NCBI RefSeq assembly: GCF_008831285.2
Contig: NC_045144.1
Location: 18,925,716-18,989,715, forward strand
Origin: Nymphaea colorata
Taxonomy: Eukaryota > Streptophyta > Magnoliopsida > Nymphaeales > Nymphaeaceae
Length of the DNA: 64,000 bases
Direction of reading: 5' to 3'
The translations under genes were made by a program, and so were the position numbers. Within the stretch, counting starts at the first letter, position 1, and each line of letters opens with the position of its first letter. The notes below the pieces were generated by a model. That model did no database searches, was not told the origin of the DNA, and saw only the letters and a program-made list of their open reading frames with translations. Of this stretch, positions 11,400 to 21,836 are shown in pieces.

Positions 11400-12284
11400 A
11401 CTGCTTCAAATTGCAAGTCTAACCGATCTTTTAAAATCTCACTATATAAATGGACACTTGACACAGACAGTTCAAATTTATGAGTTTGAAAAAAATGACA
11501 AAAGTTGTAGGATTTAAGTTATAAAGGTCTTTGATTGTTTTAGATATTAAAAAAGGAAATTGGCAGTTGTCATATCTAAGTGCATCGAATTTCGACGCGT
11601 TTTGCTCTTGCCTTATAAATTTGAGTATTTTAAGTCATTAACACTGCTAGAACCCGACTGTGCCATAAGCAATAAAGTGCTAAATTGACTTGTCCCACAT
11701 GCACGCGCACGCACAGAAGCACATCAATTTAACTCTATAATTTATAGTTATTCTCGCCCAGCTTTCTGAAATTCAACCTTAGGAATGAACTAGGAAGGTC
11801 CAGGTCTCTTGGTATAAAAAAAATACTAAAGTTTGATGCACAAATTAAATCTTATAAGAATTTGAAACTAATCGATTTAAATTGTTCTTAATTTATGGAA
11901 AATTTGCTACAAATTTAAGCCATTTGAGTTTCACTATGAAAAAGATTGAGTGGTGAATCTGGCTTTTCAGATTTACCCAGTAATGATAGACGGTTAAGAG
12001 AAAAACAAGGAAAAAAATGAACTTTTTTTTATTTAGCATTAGTTCACACATTTTTTTTATTGTTTTTTTTCTCAACCATCTATCTGCTTCGGATAACGTC
12101 TCTGGTTAGACGACTAGGTGACTCTAGATAACCATGACCATCATTCCACTAGCAAAATTTACGTGACACACATAAACATATTGATATTGTTGAGCATAGT
12201 CACTTAAAAACTACATGGATTTTTTTTTCTTTTTCTTTGAAGGAAAGCCAAGAGAGTTTTGTCCTCACCTGGAGTTGTTCAATG
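11400..12284. other. Intergenic, nothing recognised
   Basis: AT-rich, with scattered T runs at 12,025-12,075. No gene or bounded repeat could be defined. Confidence 0.35.
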
Positions 12285-12410
12285 AGTCAAGCCAACTCGA
12301 GTTCCACTCAAACTCCCTCGATTCAGCTCCACTTTAGAGTTCGAGCTTAAATTGAAACTCGAGTTTGTAATTGAGTTGACTTCTAGTTACCCAAACTCGA
12401 GTCTAGTAGG
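12285..12410. repeat. ACTCGAG-rich repeat, left part
   Basis: Repeated ACTCGAG/GAGTT/GAGCTT words. A second stretch with the same words lies at 13,085-13,180 and a third at 43,555-43,650. The two nearby stretches may be halves of one element split by an insertion; see findings. Confidence 0.45.
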
Positions 12411-13084
12411 CTCATGTAACTTTGGTATTTTGGGTACAGATCTTAGATCTATATATGATAAAACATACAAAATCTATTTTGGGGGCATCTATTGGAGAAG
12501 CCAAAAAAACAAATAAAGAGTCTCCATTTGGACGTTTCTGAAAGGGACAAAGTGAGACCAATAGAGAAAGGAAGACAACAAGAGCAAGAGAAGCAATAGC
12601 AAGAGAGAAAGGGAGACGACGAGAGCAAGAGAGAGACAGAGAAAAAAATTTGGGCGTTTCTAAAAGGGACATAGGGAAAGCAAGAGAGAAACCCTTACTT
12701 GAGCTGCGACTGTGACGTTGGCGAACCGGCTGAGGAGCGGAGCGGCAATGGTGAGAGCGGCGACGGTGAGAAGGGAGATATTCTCGAATGCGAGGGGGGA
12801 GAAGCTGTCATCGACTGCGGAGGGAGGAGGAGATGACGTGAGAGGGAAAAGATCGAGCGGGTGAAATTTCACCCGGTTGTTTTAACGAAAAACGGGTGAA
12901 ATTTCATCACATTTGATATGTCATGAAATCTCACCTGCCGGTACAGATTTTTCTAGAATTTTTCTTTTTACCCGGGCAATCAAACGGGCCCTAAGGTTTT
13001 GTTTTTCCCCTTCGTTCTCCCATTCTCGACTTCTCTCTCTCTCTCCATCAATTGTGGAAAAAGTGCCTGTCAAGGAACCGGCAT
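12411..13084. repeat. Possible insertion with GGTGAAATTTCACC palindrome
   Basis: Contains purine-rich sequence (12,530-12,660), an 18-base perfect palindrome CGGGTGAAATTTCACCCG at 12,858-12,875, a partial repeat of its left half near 12,893, and a CAATCAAACGGGCCC end-like word near 12,978. No ORF here has a recognisable domain. Probably a non-autonomous transposon. Confidence 0.35.
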
Positions 13085-13180
13085 TCTTCACTTAAACTTT
13101 GCCTAAAACGAGTTGAGCTCGAGCTTCAATCAAGTCTAGCTCGAACTGACTTTATAAAGCTCGAGGCCTACCCAGTGACT
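13085..13180. repeat. CTCGAG-rich repeat, right part
   Basis: GAGTTGAGCTCGAGCTTC and AGCTCGAACTGAC words, matching the style of 12,285-12,410. Confidence 0.45.
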
Positions 13181-13189
13181 GGCCTTTTA

Positions 13190-14195
13190 CCAGCCGCCAG
13201 ACGAACATGCAGATACCATATTTATATCAACAACGTACCCAAAATGAAACACATGACAGGTCACGATGCAGCCGAAAAAGAAAAATTCAAAATAGGAAAA
13301 TAAATGACGAAGATTCAACGATAAAGATTAGAAGGATTGGATTGGGATCAGGTACGACCATTGTTATATTTGACTAATTGAATGTTCTTTAATTGGTCTT
13401 GAATCAGATTTGACGAAATTACAGAACAAATCTGAATTTGCACTAATTAAATTTGGATGTTTTTCAAAGTCAGACGTTCATGCAATTCTATGAGATCATC
13501 CTATGTCAAATTCATATCTAAAAACTAATTGAATCTTACTCTTTTAATTAGATTTGACCAACCAGAATAAGGTTTGGAACAAATATTAAACTATATACTG
13601 ATGACCTTTGAGACTCACTCTTGTTGTTGAAGTTTTAATCTTTTTCAAGTTCTTAATTCCAATTCCCTAATCTTGTGAATTGAGCTCTTATTGTTTGAAC
13701 CAATTGACACCCACATCACATTAATGAAAAAGGAAAGTAAAATTAGATATAGCAACAACTTATTGTCCTAAGAAGGATTACACTTTTCACAAGCACTATC
13801 AGACGAGCTTGAATTAAACTTTCCTTGATTTGAGAAACAGAAAACGTTAGTTGTATATGTTTTTTAGATATCACGCTGCATCACTGACTTATCTTTTAGC
13901 TTGGCATGTAAAAAAATTTATATGAATGAGGAAAGGTAATAATGTAATCTAGTGAAAAATAACATTGAGAAGAAAAATTGCATCTCACGTTTATTATTTG
14001 TCGGAAGTTTACTTTCGTACCTTATTGGACATTACTTCAGAAAAATGTGGCCATTAATAAGAAAATCTCACACGGTGGTTTCTTTTTCAAAATTAAGGGC
14101 AAAAGATGAGCCCCCAAAAGAGAAAAATTCTCTCTTATTTTTTTTCCTGTTTGGTTTAACTCAATTACAAACTAAAATATTATAGTTATTTATTC
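13190..14195. other. Intergenic, nothing recognised
   Basis: AT-rich DNA. The short ORFs have no recognisable domain and no RNA gene was seen. Confidence 0.35.
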
Positions 14196-14198
14196 AGG

Positions 14199-14358
14199 AG
14201 TTGTTTGGCAGTATGAACATTTTGTGAGTATTACATGAATTTATCCTAAAGATCGAAACAGATTTACGAAACACTTGTTATAGTACTTTATGAACCTGCC
14301 TCAATCTTAACCGTAGATTTATGAAACACTCATAAAATATATTTGCTGCCACACGACC
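14199..14358. mobile_element. MITE, GTTGTTTGGC-ended family
   Basis: The left end reads GTTGTTTGGCAGTATGAAC and the right end, in reverse complement, GTCGTGTGGCAGCAAATAT. Both are followed inward by a TGAGT(A/G)TT(A/T)CAT(G/A)AAT word. A related element lies at 44,819-44,986. About 160 bases, no coding capacity. Confidence 0.55.
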
Positions 14359-14359
14359 A

Positions 14360-15340
14360 CTTACTACGCAATGACCTCTTAGGGGCCTCACTACCATCCC
14401 ATCTAAAGGCCAATACGACACTTAGGGACTGCTTACTACGCAATAAGCTGTAATATTAACTGATACAGAGAGCACCAAAAGAGTAGGATTTACAGATGAA
14501 TGATTGTGCCTTAGAACTTAGTTTACGTGTTCAATGAGTATAATTGGCATTTCTTAGAATTTTTGCTGATCATTAGTCATAGGTAAGAGTGATGAGCCAC
14601 AAGAGGTCTCATCTATCTTGGCTCCGTGTAAGATGAAGAGTAATTTTCTCATTGCTAAAACAAAAAGTAAACAATTGGGTAGGTATCAGGAGTATAAATT
14701 TGGATAGAAAACAAGTTATAACTTTAATAACCAGAGTTTTCTCGATATGATTGGGTTACTTGGCGAGAGCAGGTATGTTTTTCTAAACCCCACTTTTTTC
14801 TCTCTATAAGATACTTTACTCGTACTTATTATACCTAGTTTTTAGCTGTTTATGATGGTAGACTACGAAAGCGTAGTCAATACTATCCAGAAACATACCA
14901 AGAAACTTTAGTTTCTGTTTCCAAGACAACAAAAGCAGAAAAATCCATTTTTTCCCATCGATTCCGGAATAAAGACAAACAAGGTTCTGCCTTGATAGAC
15001 TAGAATATGGATTTCATCCATCAAAATTTTTTTTTCAGAAAAGTAGTTATAGAAAATCTTGCTTTTCAACACAGAAGACAAATCAATACCAAGAAGAGAG
15101 CCAGTAAGCCATTGCCATCGGTCCTGACCCAACTGATAAGAAGACCAGATAAAATGGCATAAAATCTGTCAACCAACTCGCCAACAGCTTTTATGGCTCA
15201 CTTCCACTCCAAGCTTCACATGTATGTGTTCTTATGCAATGACACCTCTTCAAAAGCAGATAAACTGACCACCATACTCACGGGCTGTTGCTGATAAAAT
15301 CTGAACAAGTACATGGAAGCTAAAGTAAAAATAGAAATTC
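14360..15340. other. Intergenic, upstream of the Ole e 1 gene
   Basis: No gene recognised. The 74-codon minus-strand frame near 14,908-15,132 has no known domain. The right end is the promoter region of the gene below. Confidence 0.35.
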
Positions 15341-15343
15341 ATC

Positions 15344-15350
15344 TATAAAA
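15344..15350 (+). promoter_or_regulatory. TATA box of the Ole e 1/proline-rich gene
   Basis: TATAAAA, only 14 bases before the first in-frame ATG (15,364). Plant transcription usually starts 25-35 bases after the TATA box, that is about 15,372-15,385. This argues that the first ATG is not transcribed and favours the ATG at 15,382 or 15,394. Confidence 0.55.
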
Positions 15351-15363
15351 CAGAGTCCCTGCT

Positions 15364-16341
15364 ATGGTGCATCATGGAAACATGTCCCCGACCATGAAGC
15401 CGAGCTATCTTAGTGTTTTTACGACCATTGTTGCCATTCTGGCCTTGGTTCGTGGCGACAATGAACGCAGAGATAACACAAAGAAAGTGATGGTCATGGG
15501 CAGTGTGTTCTGTGACTCATGTTTTCAAAACACCTTCTCCAAGCACAGCTATTTCTTACAAGGTAAAAAGCCTTCAGCTTCATTTCAAGTAACTTTCTTT
15601 GTGATCTTCATCAAGTTCCAACTTTCAAAATTGCGATGTTTAGGTGTAGCAGTGCATGTGGAGTGCAAACTTACAGCAGGGTTAGAATCAGAGAGGAATT
15701 TCACATTTGCTGCAACAAGAAAAACAGATAAGTTTGGTGTTTACCGGTTTGTGTTTCCCTCTGCTGATGGACGCGAGTGCAAAAATGCCCGTAGGGTGGA
15801 ATCCTTTTGCAAGGCCACCCTCAAGAAGAGCCCTTCCACCTGCAACCTTCATGGACTCAACACAACAAGAGAGACGTACATCAGAGCCAGGCAGGGAAAT
15901 TCATGCATATTCAGTATGAGGCCTATGAACTGCAGACCACCCGTGATTGATTCTTCTATCTGCAGGAATGAGAGACTGGGATCTGTAAACAATTCAGATA
16001 TCTTATGGCCGCCACTACAGAAACCATGGTTCCCACTTCCTTTCCCATCTTTGCCACCAATGCCGCACCTACCACATTTTCCATTCCTTCCGCCTCTGCC
16101 ACATCTCCCACCTCTGCCTTTCCCAAAATCACCACCCTTTCCCTTCCCATTTCCATTCAACCATTCACTGCCAATGCCATCATGGCCACATCTTCCTCCA
16201 ATTCCATCAATTTTTCCACCGCCGAAATCAAAACCAGACCCTCCATTTGCATTAGGAGACCCAACATCCTGGTACCCATACTGGCGTCCTCCATCCCCAC
16301 CTCCTTCTCAGAATCAATCCAATGGTCGAAGTCCACCTTAG
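15364..16341 (+). CDS. Pollen Ole e 1/extensin-like secreted proline-rich protein
   Basis: Two exons, 15,364-15,562 and 15,644-16,341, with a short 81-base GT-AG intron that is a multiple of three and has no in-frame stop. From the first ATG the spliced protein is 298 aa. The TATA position favours starting at Met7 or Met11; Met11 (MKPSYLSVFTTIVAILALVR) begins a clean signal peptide. A Pollen Ole e 1 domain follows: GSVFCDSCFQ, FSKHSYFLQG across the junction, VHVECKL, then KTDKFGVYRF and the cysteines of ECKNARRVESFC, STCNLHG and NSCIFSMRPMNC. The C-terminal third is very rich in Pro, Phe and Leu (PPLPHLPPLPFPK, FPFPFPF) and ends in a PPSPPPSQ region. Related plant proteins are cell-wall or pollen-tube/style proteins; its exact role is not shown by sequence. 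Convergent with the aminomutase gene. Confidence 0.88.
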   Translation: MVHHGNMSPTMKPSYLSVFTTIVAILALVRGDNERRDNTKKVMVMGSVFCDSCFQNTFSKHSYFLQGKKPSASFQVTFFVIFIKFQLSKLRCLGVAVHVECKLTAGLESERNFTFAATRKTDKFGVYRFVFPSADGRECKNARRVESFCKATLKKSPSTCNLHGLNTTRETYIRARQGNSCIFSMRPMNCRPPVIDSSICRNERLGSVNNSDILWPPLQKPWFPLPFPSLPPMPHLPHFPFLPPLPHLPPLPFPKSPPFPFPFPFNHSLPMPSWPHLPPIPSIFPPPKSKPDPPFALGDPTSWYPYWRPPSPPPSQNQSNGRSPP

Positions 16342-17033
16342 AGAGAGAGAGAGAGAGAGTATATAACGTCATAAATGATGTAGAACTAGATGACTTGGAA
16401 TAAAGTTGGAAGTTATCTGAATCTGCTTATGTTTATTGATGTTTCTCTTATCAGTCTCTTTTAGGACCAATGGGGACACAAGTACTCTCTATTCATACTG
16501 ATGATGGCACTGACAATGGAAGCAAATGCATATAATTGCAGAGGACACACACTCTCACTCACACACACACATATACACAGAGGGGGAGAGAAAGAGAGAT
16601 TGAGAGTGAGAGAGTGAGAGAGTTGCTCCGAAATTTATCAAGAATGCTCGTCTGGATCTCAGCAGATTCAACACATGATGCGAATAAGTATCTTTTTGCA
16701 CGAAACACTCAGAAGAATCGGCACAAATTCCATGAGCAGCAGCATACATTAATTAAGCACGCAAATAATGGACTCATACAACTGTCCCTCCTAGAGATCA
16801 TATCGTCATCAGCTTTGAGTTTTTATTCAATGGCCATCTCTCTTACATGCTATTCTAATTAACCAAATAAAACCAGAAAAACAAAATACAAACACTTGTA
16901 AAGCATCAGATACAGATAACTTGACAACTGATGATTGGACTACTACCGCTCTGTCTCCCCAGGAAGGAAGTCCATAGATAACTCGTACAACAATGGATAG
17001 ATACAAAAATGGCAAAGTAGACGCAAACCTAGT
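16342..17033. other. Convergent 3' flanks of two genes
   Basis: Holds the 3' UTRs of the Ole e 1 gene (+) and the aminomutase gene (-). GA-rich runs occur at 16,340-16,360 and 16,580-16,622, and a CA-rich run near 16,545-16,570. No separate gene. Confidence 0.5.
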
Positions 17034-19571
17034 TCAAATCCTCCTAAATACTTTCTCTGCTGCAGCTATAGTCTGGTCGATGTCCTCCATGCTGTGTGCC
17101 AAGCTAGTAAAACCAGCTTCAAACTGTGACGGAGCAAAGTATACACCTTCCTCCAACATGCCTCTGTGAAACTTGGCAAACTTTGCTGTGTCACTCTTCT
17201 TGGCATCATCAAAGCAATCCACAGGCCCTTGCGTGAAGAAGAAACCAAACATTCCGCTAATATTGCCGCCACAGAGTTCATGCCCAGCCTTTCGACCAAC
17301 CTCTAACAGACCCTCCACCAAGGCTTTTGTGACCTTCTGTAAGTGTTCATAACTGCCTGGCTGCTGCAACCTAAGCAAAGTGTGTATTCCTGCTGTCATT
17401 GCTAGAGGGTTCCCACTCAAGGTCCCAGCCTGGTACATTGGACCAGCAGGAGCAACCATTTGCATGATATCTTTCCTTCCACCATAAGCTCCCACTGGCA
17501 AACCACCTCCTATGACCTTGCCAAGAGTGGAAAGGTCGGGTGTTATACCGAAATACTCTTGTGCCCCTCCATATGCAATCCGGAATCCAGTCATCACCTC
17601 ATCAAAGATCAGGAGGGCACCATTCTCTGCAGTGAGATCACGAAGACCAAGCAGGAATTCTTTCTTAGGTGGAATGAATCCAGAATTTCCAACTACAGGT
17701 TCAAGGATTACAGCTGCAATCTCTCCTTTGTTTTGTCTGAATAGTTCCTTGACAGCTTCTAGGTCATTATATGCAGCTGTGAGTGTTACGGATGTGGCAG
17801 CCTTCGGTACACCAGGTGAGTCTGGAAGGCCAAGTGTTGCAACTCCACTGCCGGCTTTAACCAAATAGGGATCAGCATGCCCATGATAGCAGCCTTCAAA
17901 TTTGATTAGCTTATCACGACCGGTAAAGGCACGAGCAAGGCGCAGGACACCCATGCAAGCCTCTGTCCCTGAGTTCACAAAACGCACCATCTCTATACTG
18001 GGAACAGCTGATATTACCATTTCTGCCAATGTGTTCTCTAGAGCACATGGAGCACCAAAACTAGTACCCTTTTTGAGTGCTTCAATTAAGGCAGCATTTA
18101 CCTGAAAGTTGCCGGAAGAAGATTTTTTGAAAATTAGATACTTCGGAAGAAAATTCACATAATAGAAATAGGTGAGTAGAAGCAGCTGCAAGCCTGAAAC
18201 TCTGTAAGCTCAGTCTCTTGTATGTTTTGGACATACCTTGTCATCAGCATGACCAATAATTGCAGGGCCCCAGGACCCAACATAGTCAATGTATTCGTTT
18301 CCATCAACATCCCATGCACGGGATCCTTTCACTGAATCAAATACAATTGGCTGCCCACCCACTGATTTGAAGGCACGAACGGGCGAATTTACGCCTCCAG
18401 GCATCAATTCCTAGCAACAGTGAGTTGAACTAATAAGTAAATGAGATTAAGAACATAAATTTGGCAAGAACAAGCCAGGCAAAGATCTCCGAATTATTAA
18501 AATTTTGAGAATCGTAGTATAAGTAGCACTGAGTTCGCAGCGATTTTCACCATCCAATATCTGTCATCTTAGATGCCATGTGCAAATCTAGAAACCACTT
18601 CCAGTGTAGATATCGAACCATTCAAGACAAGGCACATCTAGAAACCACTTCCAGTGTAGGTACATGATGACAATGTGTGTGTGTGTGTTTATATATGTAT
18701 ATACAAGACATAGATTTCTCCGGCCATCCGATATATATGTTTGCAGTCAATGAAGCGGTTCCACGTAAGCTCATACTGAGACTACACCATTGACGAGCTT
18801 ACATCAACACCTCACTGCATCAGCTTCGATTCATTTCTGTTCCACATTCGACCTGTCATTTCCTCGAAGCATGAATCTCACACTTTCTTGCCTCCTTCAT
18901 ATCGTTTTTCCGAAGACAATCCGGGGTGGAAAAGGAGAAAAGGGGAAAAAGTGAAAATGGAACAGGCAAGCATTCACAATTGTTTTAAGATGTTTCTCTC
19001 AATTATTGCAATTGTGGTTGTTTCGATTTATATATACTAATTTTCGGAAAGAATAACGAAAAAGAGAAGGTACAAGCAAAACTTGGAGGATTTACACCCA
19101 ACTCAACAAAAGGAAAATTGAAAAGAGAAATTTCACAGCCTCACTCTCGAAAGTAGGTAAGGAACACATAATTTGCATGAAAAGGGAACTCAAGATTCAG
19201 AGAACAATCCAGAGAAAACAATACATAACTTAAATTCCATACGAAGTTATGTAACAACATCAGGAGATTTTGAAGAACAAGGAGAAAAAAGAAAAAAAGA
19301 AGTTGCTTCAAAGGAGAGCTCAAAGTGGGAGTTAATCACGCGAATAACGAGACATTAATAAGGAAATCATTACCTTAGCTGCATTGAAGATCTCCTCCGA
19401 TTTCTCTACGGTGAACTGCTTCTTCTCGACGGATATCGCCATCTTGACAGGCGTACAATCCACCCGAGAGCGGCCGACCGGTGCCACGAACGGGAAGTTC
19501 CTCGGCCTCCATGAGATTTTGACGGACTCGGCTGCCGGAAAAATGCCGGATACCCCAATCGATGCGGCCAT
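17034..19571 (-). CDS. GSA: Glutamate-1-semialdehyde 2,1-aminomutase, chloroplastic
   Basis: Three exons on the minus strand: 19,374-19,571, 18,237-18,410 and 17,034-18,101, all junctions in phase 0, giving 479 aa (plant enzymes are about 470-480). It converts glutamate 1-semialdehyde to 5-aminolevulinate in the plastid, the first committed precursor of chlorophyll and heme. Exon 1 carries an N-terminal transit peptide rich in Ser/Arg/Val, then the start of the mature enzyme. Exon 2 has [19 protein letters not shown]. Exon 3 carries the PLP-fold body: NSGTEA (phosphate binding, 167-172), YHGHAD, the Asp of [12 protein letters not shown] (D291), and [18 protein letters not shown] with the PLP-binding lysine at K319. 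The ending is EKVFRRI. Intron 1 (963 bases) contains a direct repeat of ATCTAGAAACCACTTCC 50 bases apart. All motifs are intact. Confidence 0.97.
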
Positions 19572-19621
19572 TGGCTCCTCCGGAAGGTGTAGACGATAAG
19601 GGAGCAGGCGAAGAGGTGGAG

Positions 19622-19628
19622 TTTTATA
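19622..19628 (-). promoter_or_regulatory. GSA: TATA box of the aminomutase gene
   Basis: TATAAAA on the minus strand, 50 bases before the ATG. It predicts a leader of only about 20-25 bases. Confidence 0.6.
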
Positions 19629-19799
19629 AGGAACACATTTACTTAAATATCCTCATTCTTTCTCCGAAAGTGTGTGGTATGTCCTCGGGCATGGCGTTGG
19701 ACGCATCTGAGCTGATGAGGGTAATTACGGGAACAAAGTTGGGTACAAAGCGGGGAGAATTCCGAGTTTCTGCGTGCAATGACTGAGTTTGACTTCCTT

Positions 19800-20360
19800 T
19801 ACCCCCGTCGTATCGCTTCAAAGTCGACACGGGTCGCATCGACCAAATCGGCCGATACAGACACATATGTCTCTGTACGCAAATACAATATTATTATTTA
19901 TTTTTTATTTTTAAGTGTAAAAATAATTTAAAAATATCTCTTCCCCAAGCTCAAGAATTCTGCAAAATTTAAGAACTCATTTGTATCTCGAAAATCCCCG
20001 CATTAAAACTGAGTTTTCACAATATCTATCGTAAAATTAATAAAATTGGGATTTAAAAAAAATCTCGATGTTTTCAATATTCGTGCCAGTGTAATAATTT
20101 CTTGAAGGAGAAAATAATTTAATATTTCACTAATGCATTATAAACGATCAGGGATGTGATCGGATTTGTATATAAGACCGAATGCTTAAAAAATCCGATA
20201 TAATTTTTTTTTTCTGATATCCAATTGGATTGGCATTTTAAGGGAGGATCTTTAAATGAATATTCAATTGAATAATAAGTCTCAATATGGCCAGTTAAAT
20301 TTTCTTATATCAAATATTCAAACATTTTCAAATCCGGCTCTTAACATATTCTGATATTAT
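19800..20360. repeat. Decayed dispersed repeats
   Basis: Two pieces. At 19,830-19,870 there are ATCGGCCGATAC-type words like the repeat near 4.4 kb. At 20,145-20,360 sequence beginning CAGGGATGTGATCGGATTT matches the reverse of the repeat at 620-990. The rest is AT-rich filler. Confidence 0.4.
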
Positions 20361-21836
20361 TTGGACTCAGTTGTGAATTTAAGATTGATTCACAAACCTA
20401 AAAGACAGATGAAGACATCTCATTTTAATTCGATCCCACTGGAGCCATTACTTGTTTGAATAAGACATTCTATCTTATGAATAAATTATTCCTTCGTAAT
20501 TTATAAACGAAACTTTTTCATGCACACGTAGAAATTGGCCATGAAAGGAAGAAACAAAGCTGATGTTTAACCAGTAGAAGCTTATTTCGAGGGTACCAAC
20601 ATGCGAAAAGTTCAGTTGAGAACATTGAGTTTTAGATATCTCCCTGCGCAAAGCAATGTTAAAAAAAAAATCTAAAACTGAATTGAATCGGTTGTGAATC
20701 GACAGAAAAGATTACTCTATTTCTTTTCATTAAAAAGGAAAAATTATATAAAAATGACTGAAAAAAGACCTTGGAATATTAAAAAATCAATGAAAAATAA
20801 ACAGTTGATGGCACGGCACCCTTGTCCCTTGGCCTCAGCCATCATATTTGACGGCCGGCTCCTTCAACACTTTCTTATGGTAGTTGATAGGATTGCATAA
20901 GGAGCTAAGTATCAATCGTTTGAACTGCGGACTGAAAAATGGACTAATTAGTCCTTATTTACACCATTGTTCTCAAAAGGTCGGTGCTTATCTGCTCACA
21001 TTGGCCGATATAGTGGTGCCCATCATATTGTCCACAGAAACGAAGGGCCAATACTGGTTTCTCAAAATATTGGCCGAGGCAACATACTGCAAAGGGTCAA
21101 TATGTAAAGGCCATCCAGAAAATCTGTATGTTCCAGATCTAAAAATGAAGTTTAATTGCACGGCCTTACGAATTGAATCGAAATTAAAATTGCTGTGAAT
21201 CGGATTGACTAAAAAGCGTGTTTCTAATTTAAAAAATCAAATAAAAAAACTTCAAATTCGAAGTTTAATGGCGCAGTGCATCGCCGGACACTCGAACCTG
21301 AAGGCGACAGCACCAAAACAGCAAAACTACAGAGAGAGAGGCGACAGCACTAAAACAGCAAAAAAAGGCAGAGAGAGAAAGAGAGAGACAAAAGGAGCCT
21401 GCTACGTCAACGTCCCGTGGGCAAACCTGGAGTACATGCATCGGTCTCCCACCACACAATCACAAACACCTCCAAATTCCAAACGCACTACAGTTGCCAT
21501 TAAAACCCATGCAGGAAGCGAACATCACACGCACGCCCCCATCCGTAATAACCAAGCAAGAAGAGCAAGAAACACACCATGGGGACGCCATTGAATCACA
21601 AACAGCCAACAAATGGAGAAGAAAGCACCCGTGAATTCCCTCTCGACGGGAGACAACATCTATTTACAACAAGGAAGCTGCATTCCAATGACCGACAATG
21701 TGAATCCCTCCACCACAGAGAACACTTCCAAGGAAACAAAATCGTTGGAGATGATCGAACGTGACTCTCTATTCAGGACATGAAAATGAGTCCATCAAAA
21801 AATCCCTCCACTTTGCTTACCGCCAAAGAATGGGGC
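20361..21836. other. Intergenic, no gene recognised
   Basis: TTGGCCGATA/TTGGCCGAGG words at 20,995-21,080 suggest another decayed repeat copy. The right end is probably the 3' UTR of the TPD1-like gene. The open frames here have no domain I know. Confidence 0.35.

Noticed and set aside
15849..16403. Glycine-rich minus-strand and Thr/Ser-rich plus-strand frames over the Ole e 1 gene
   Set aside because: Alternative-frame readings of the proline-rich coding region.
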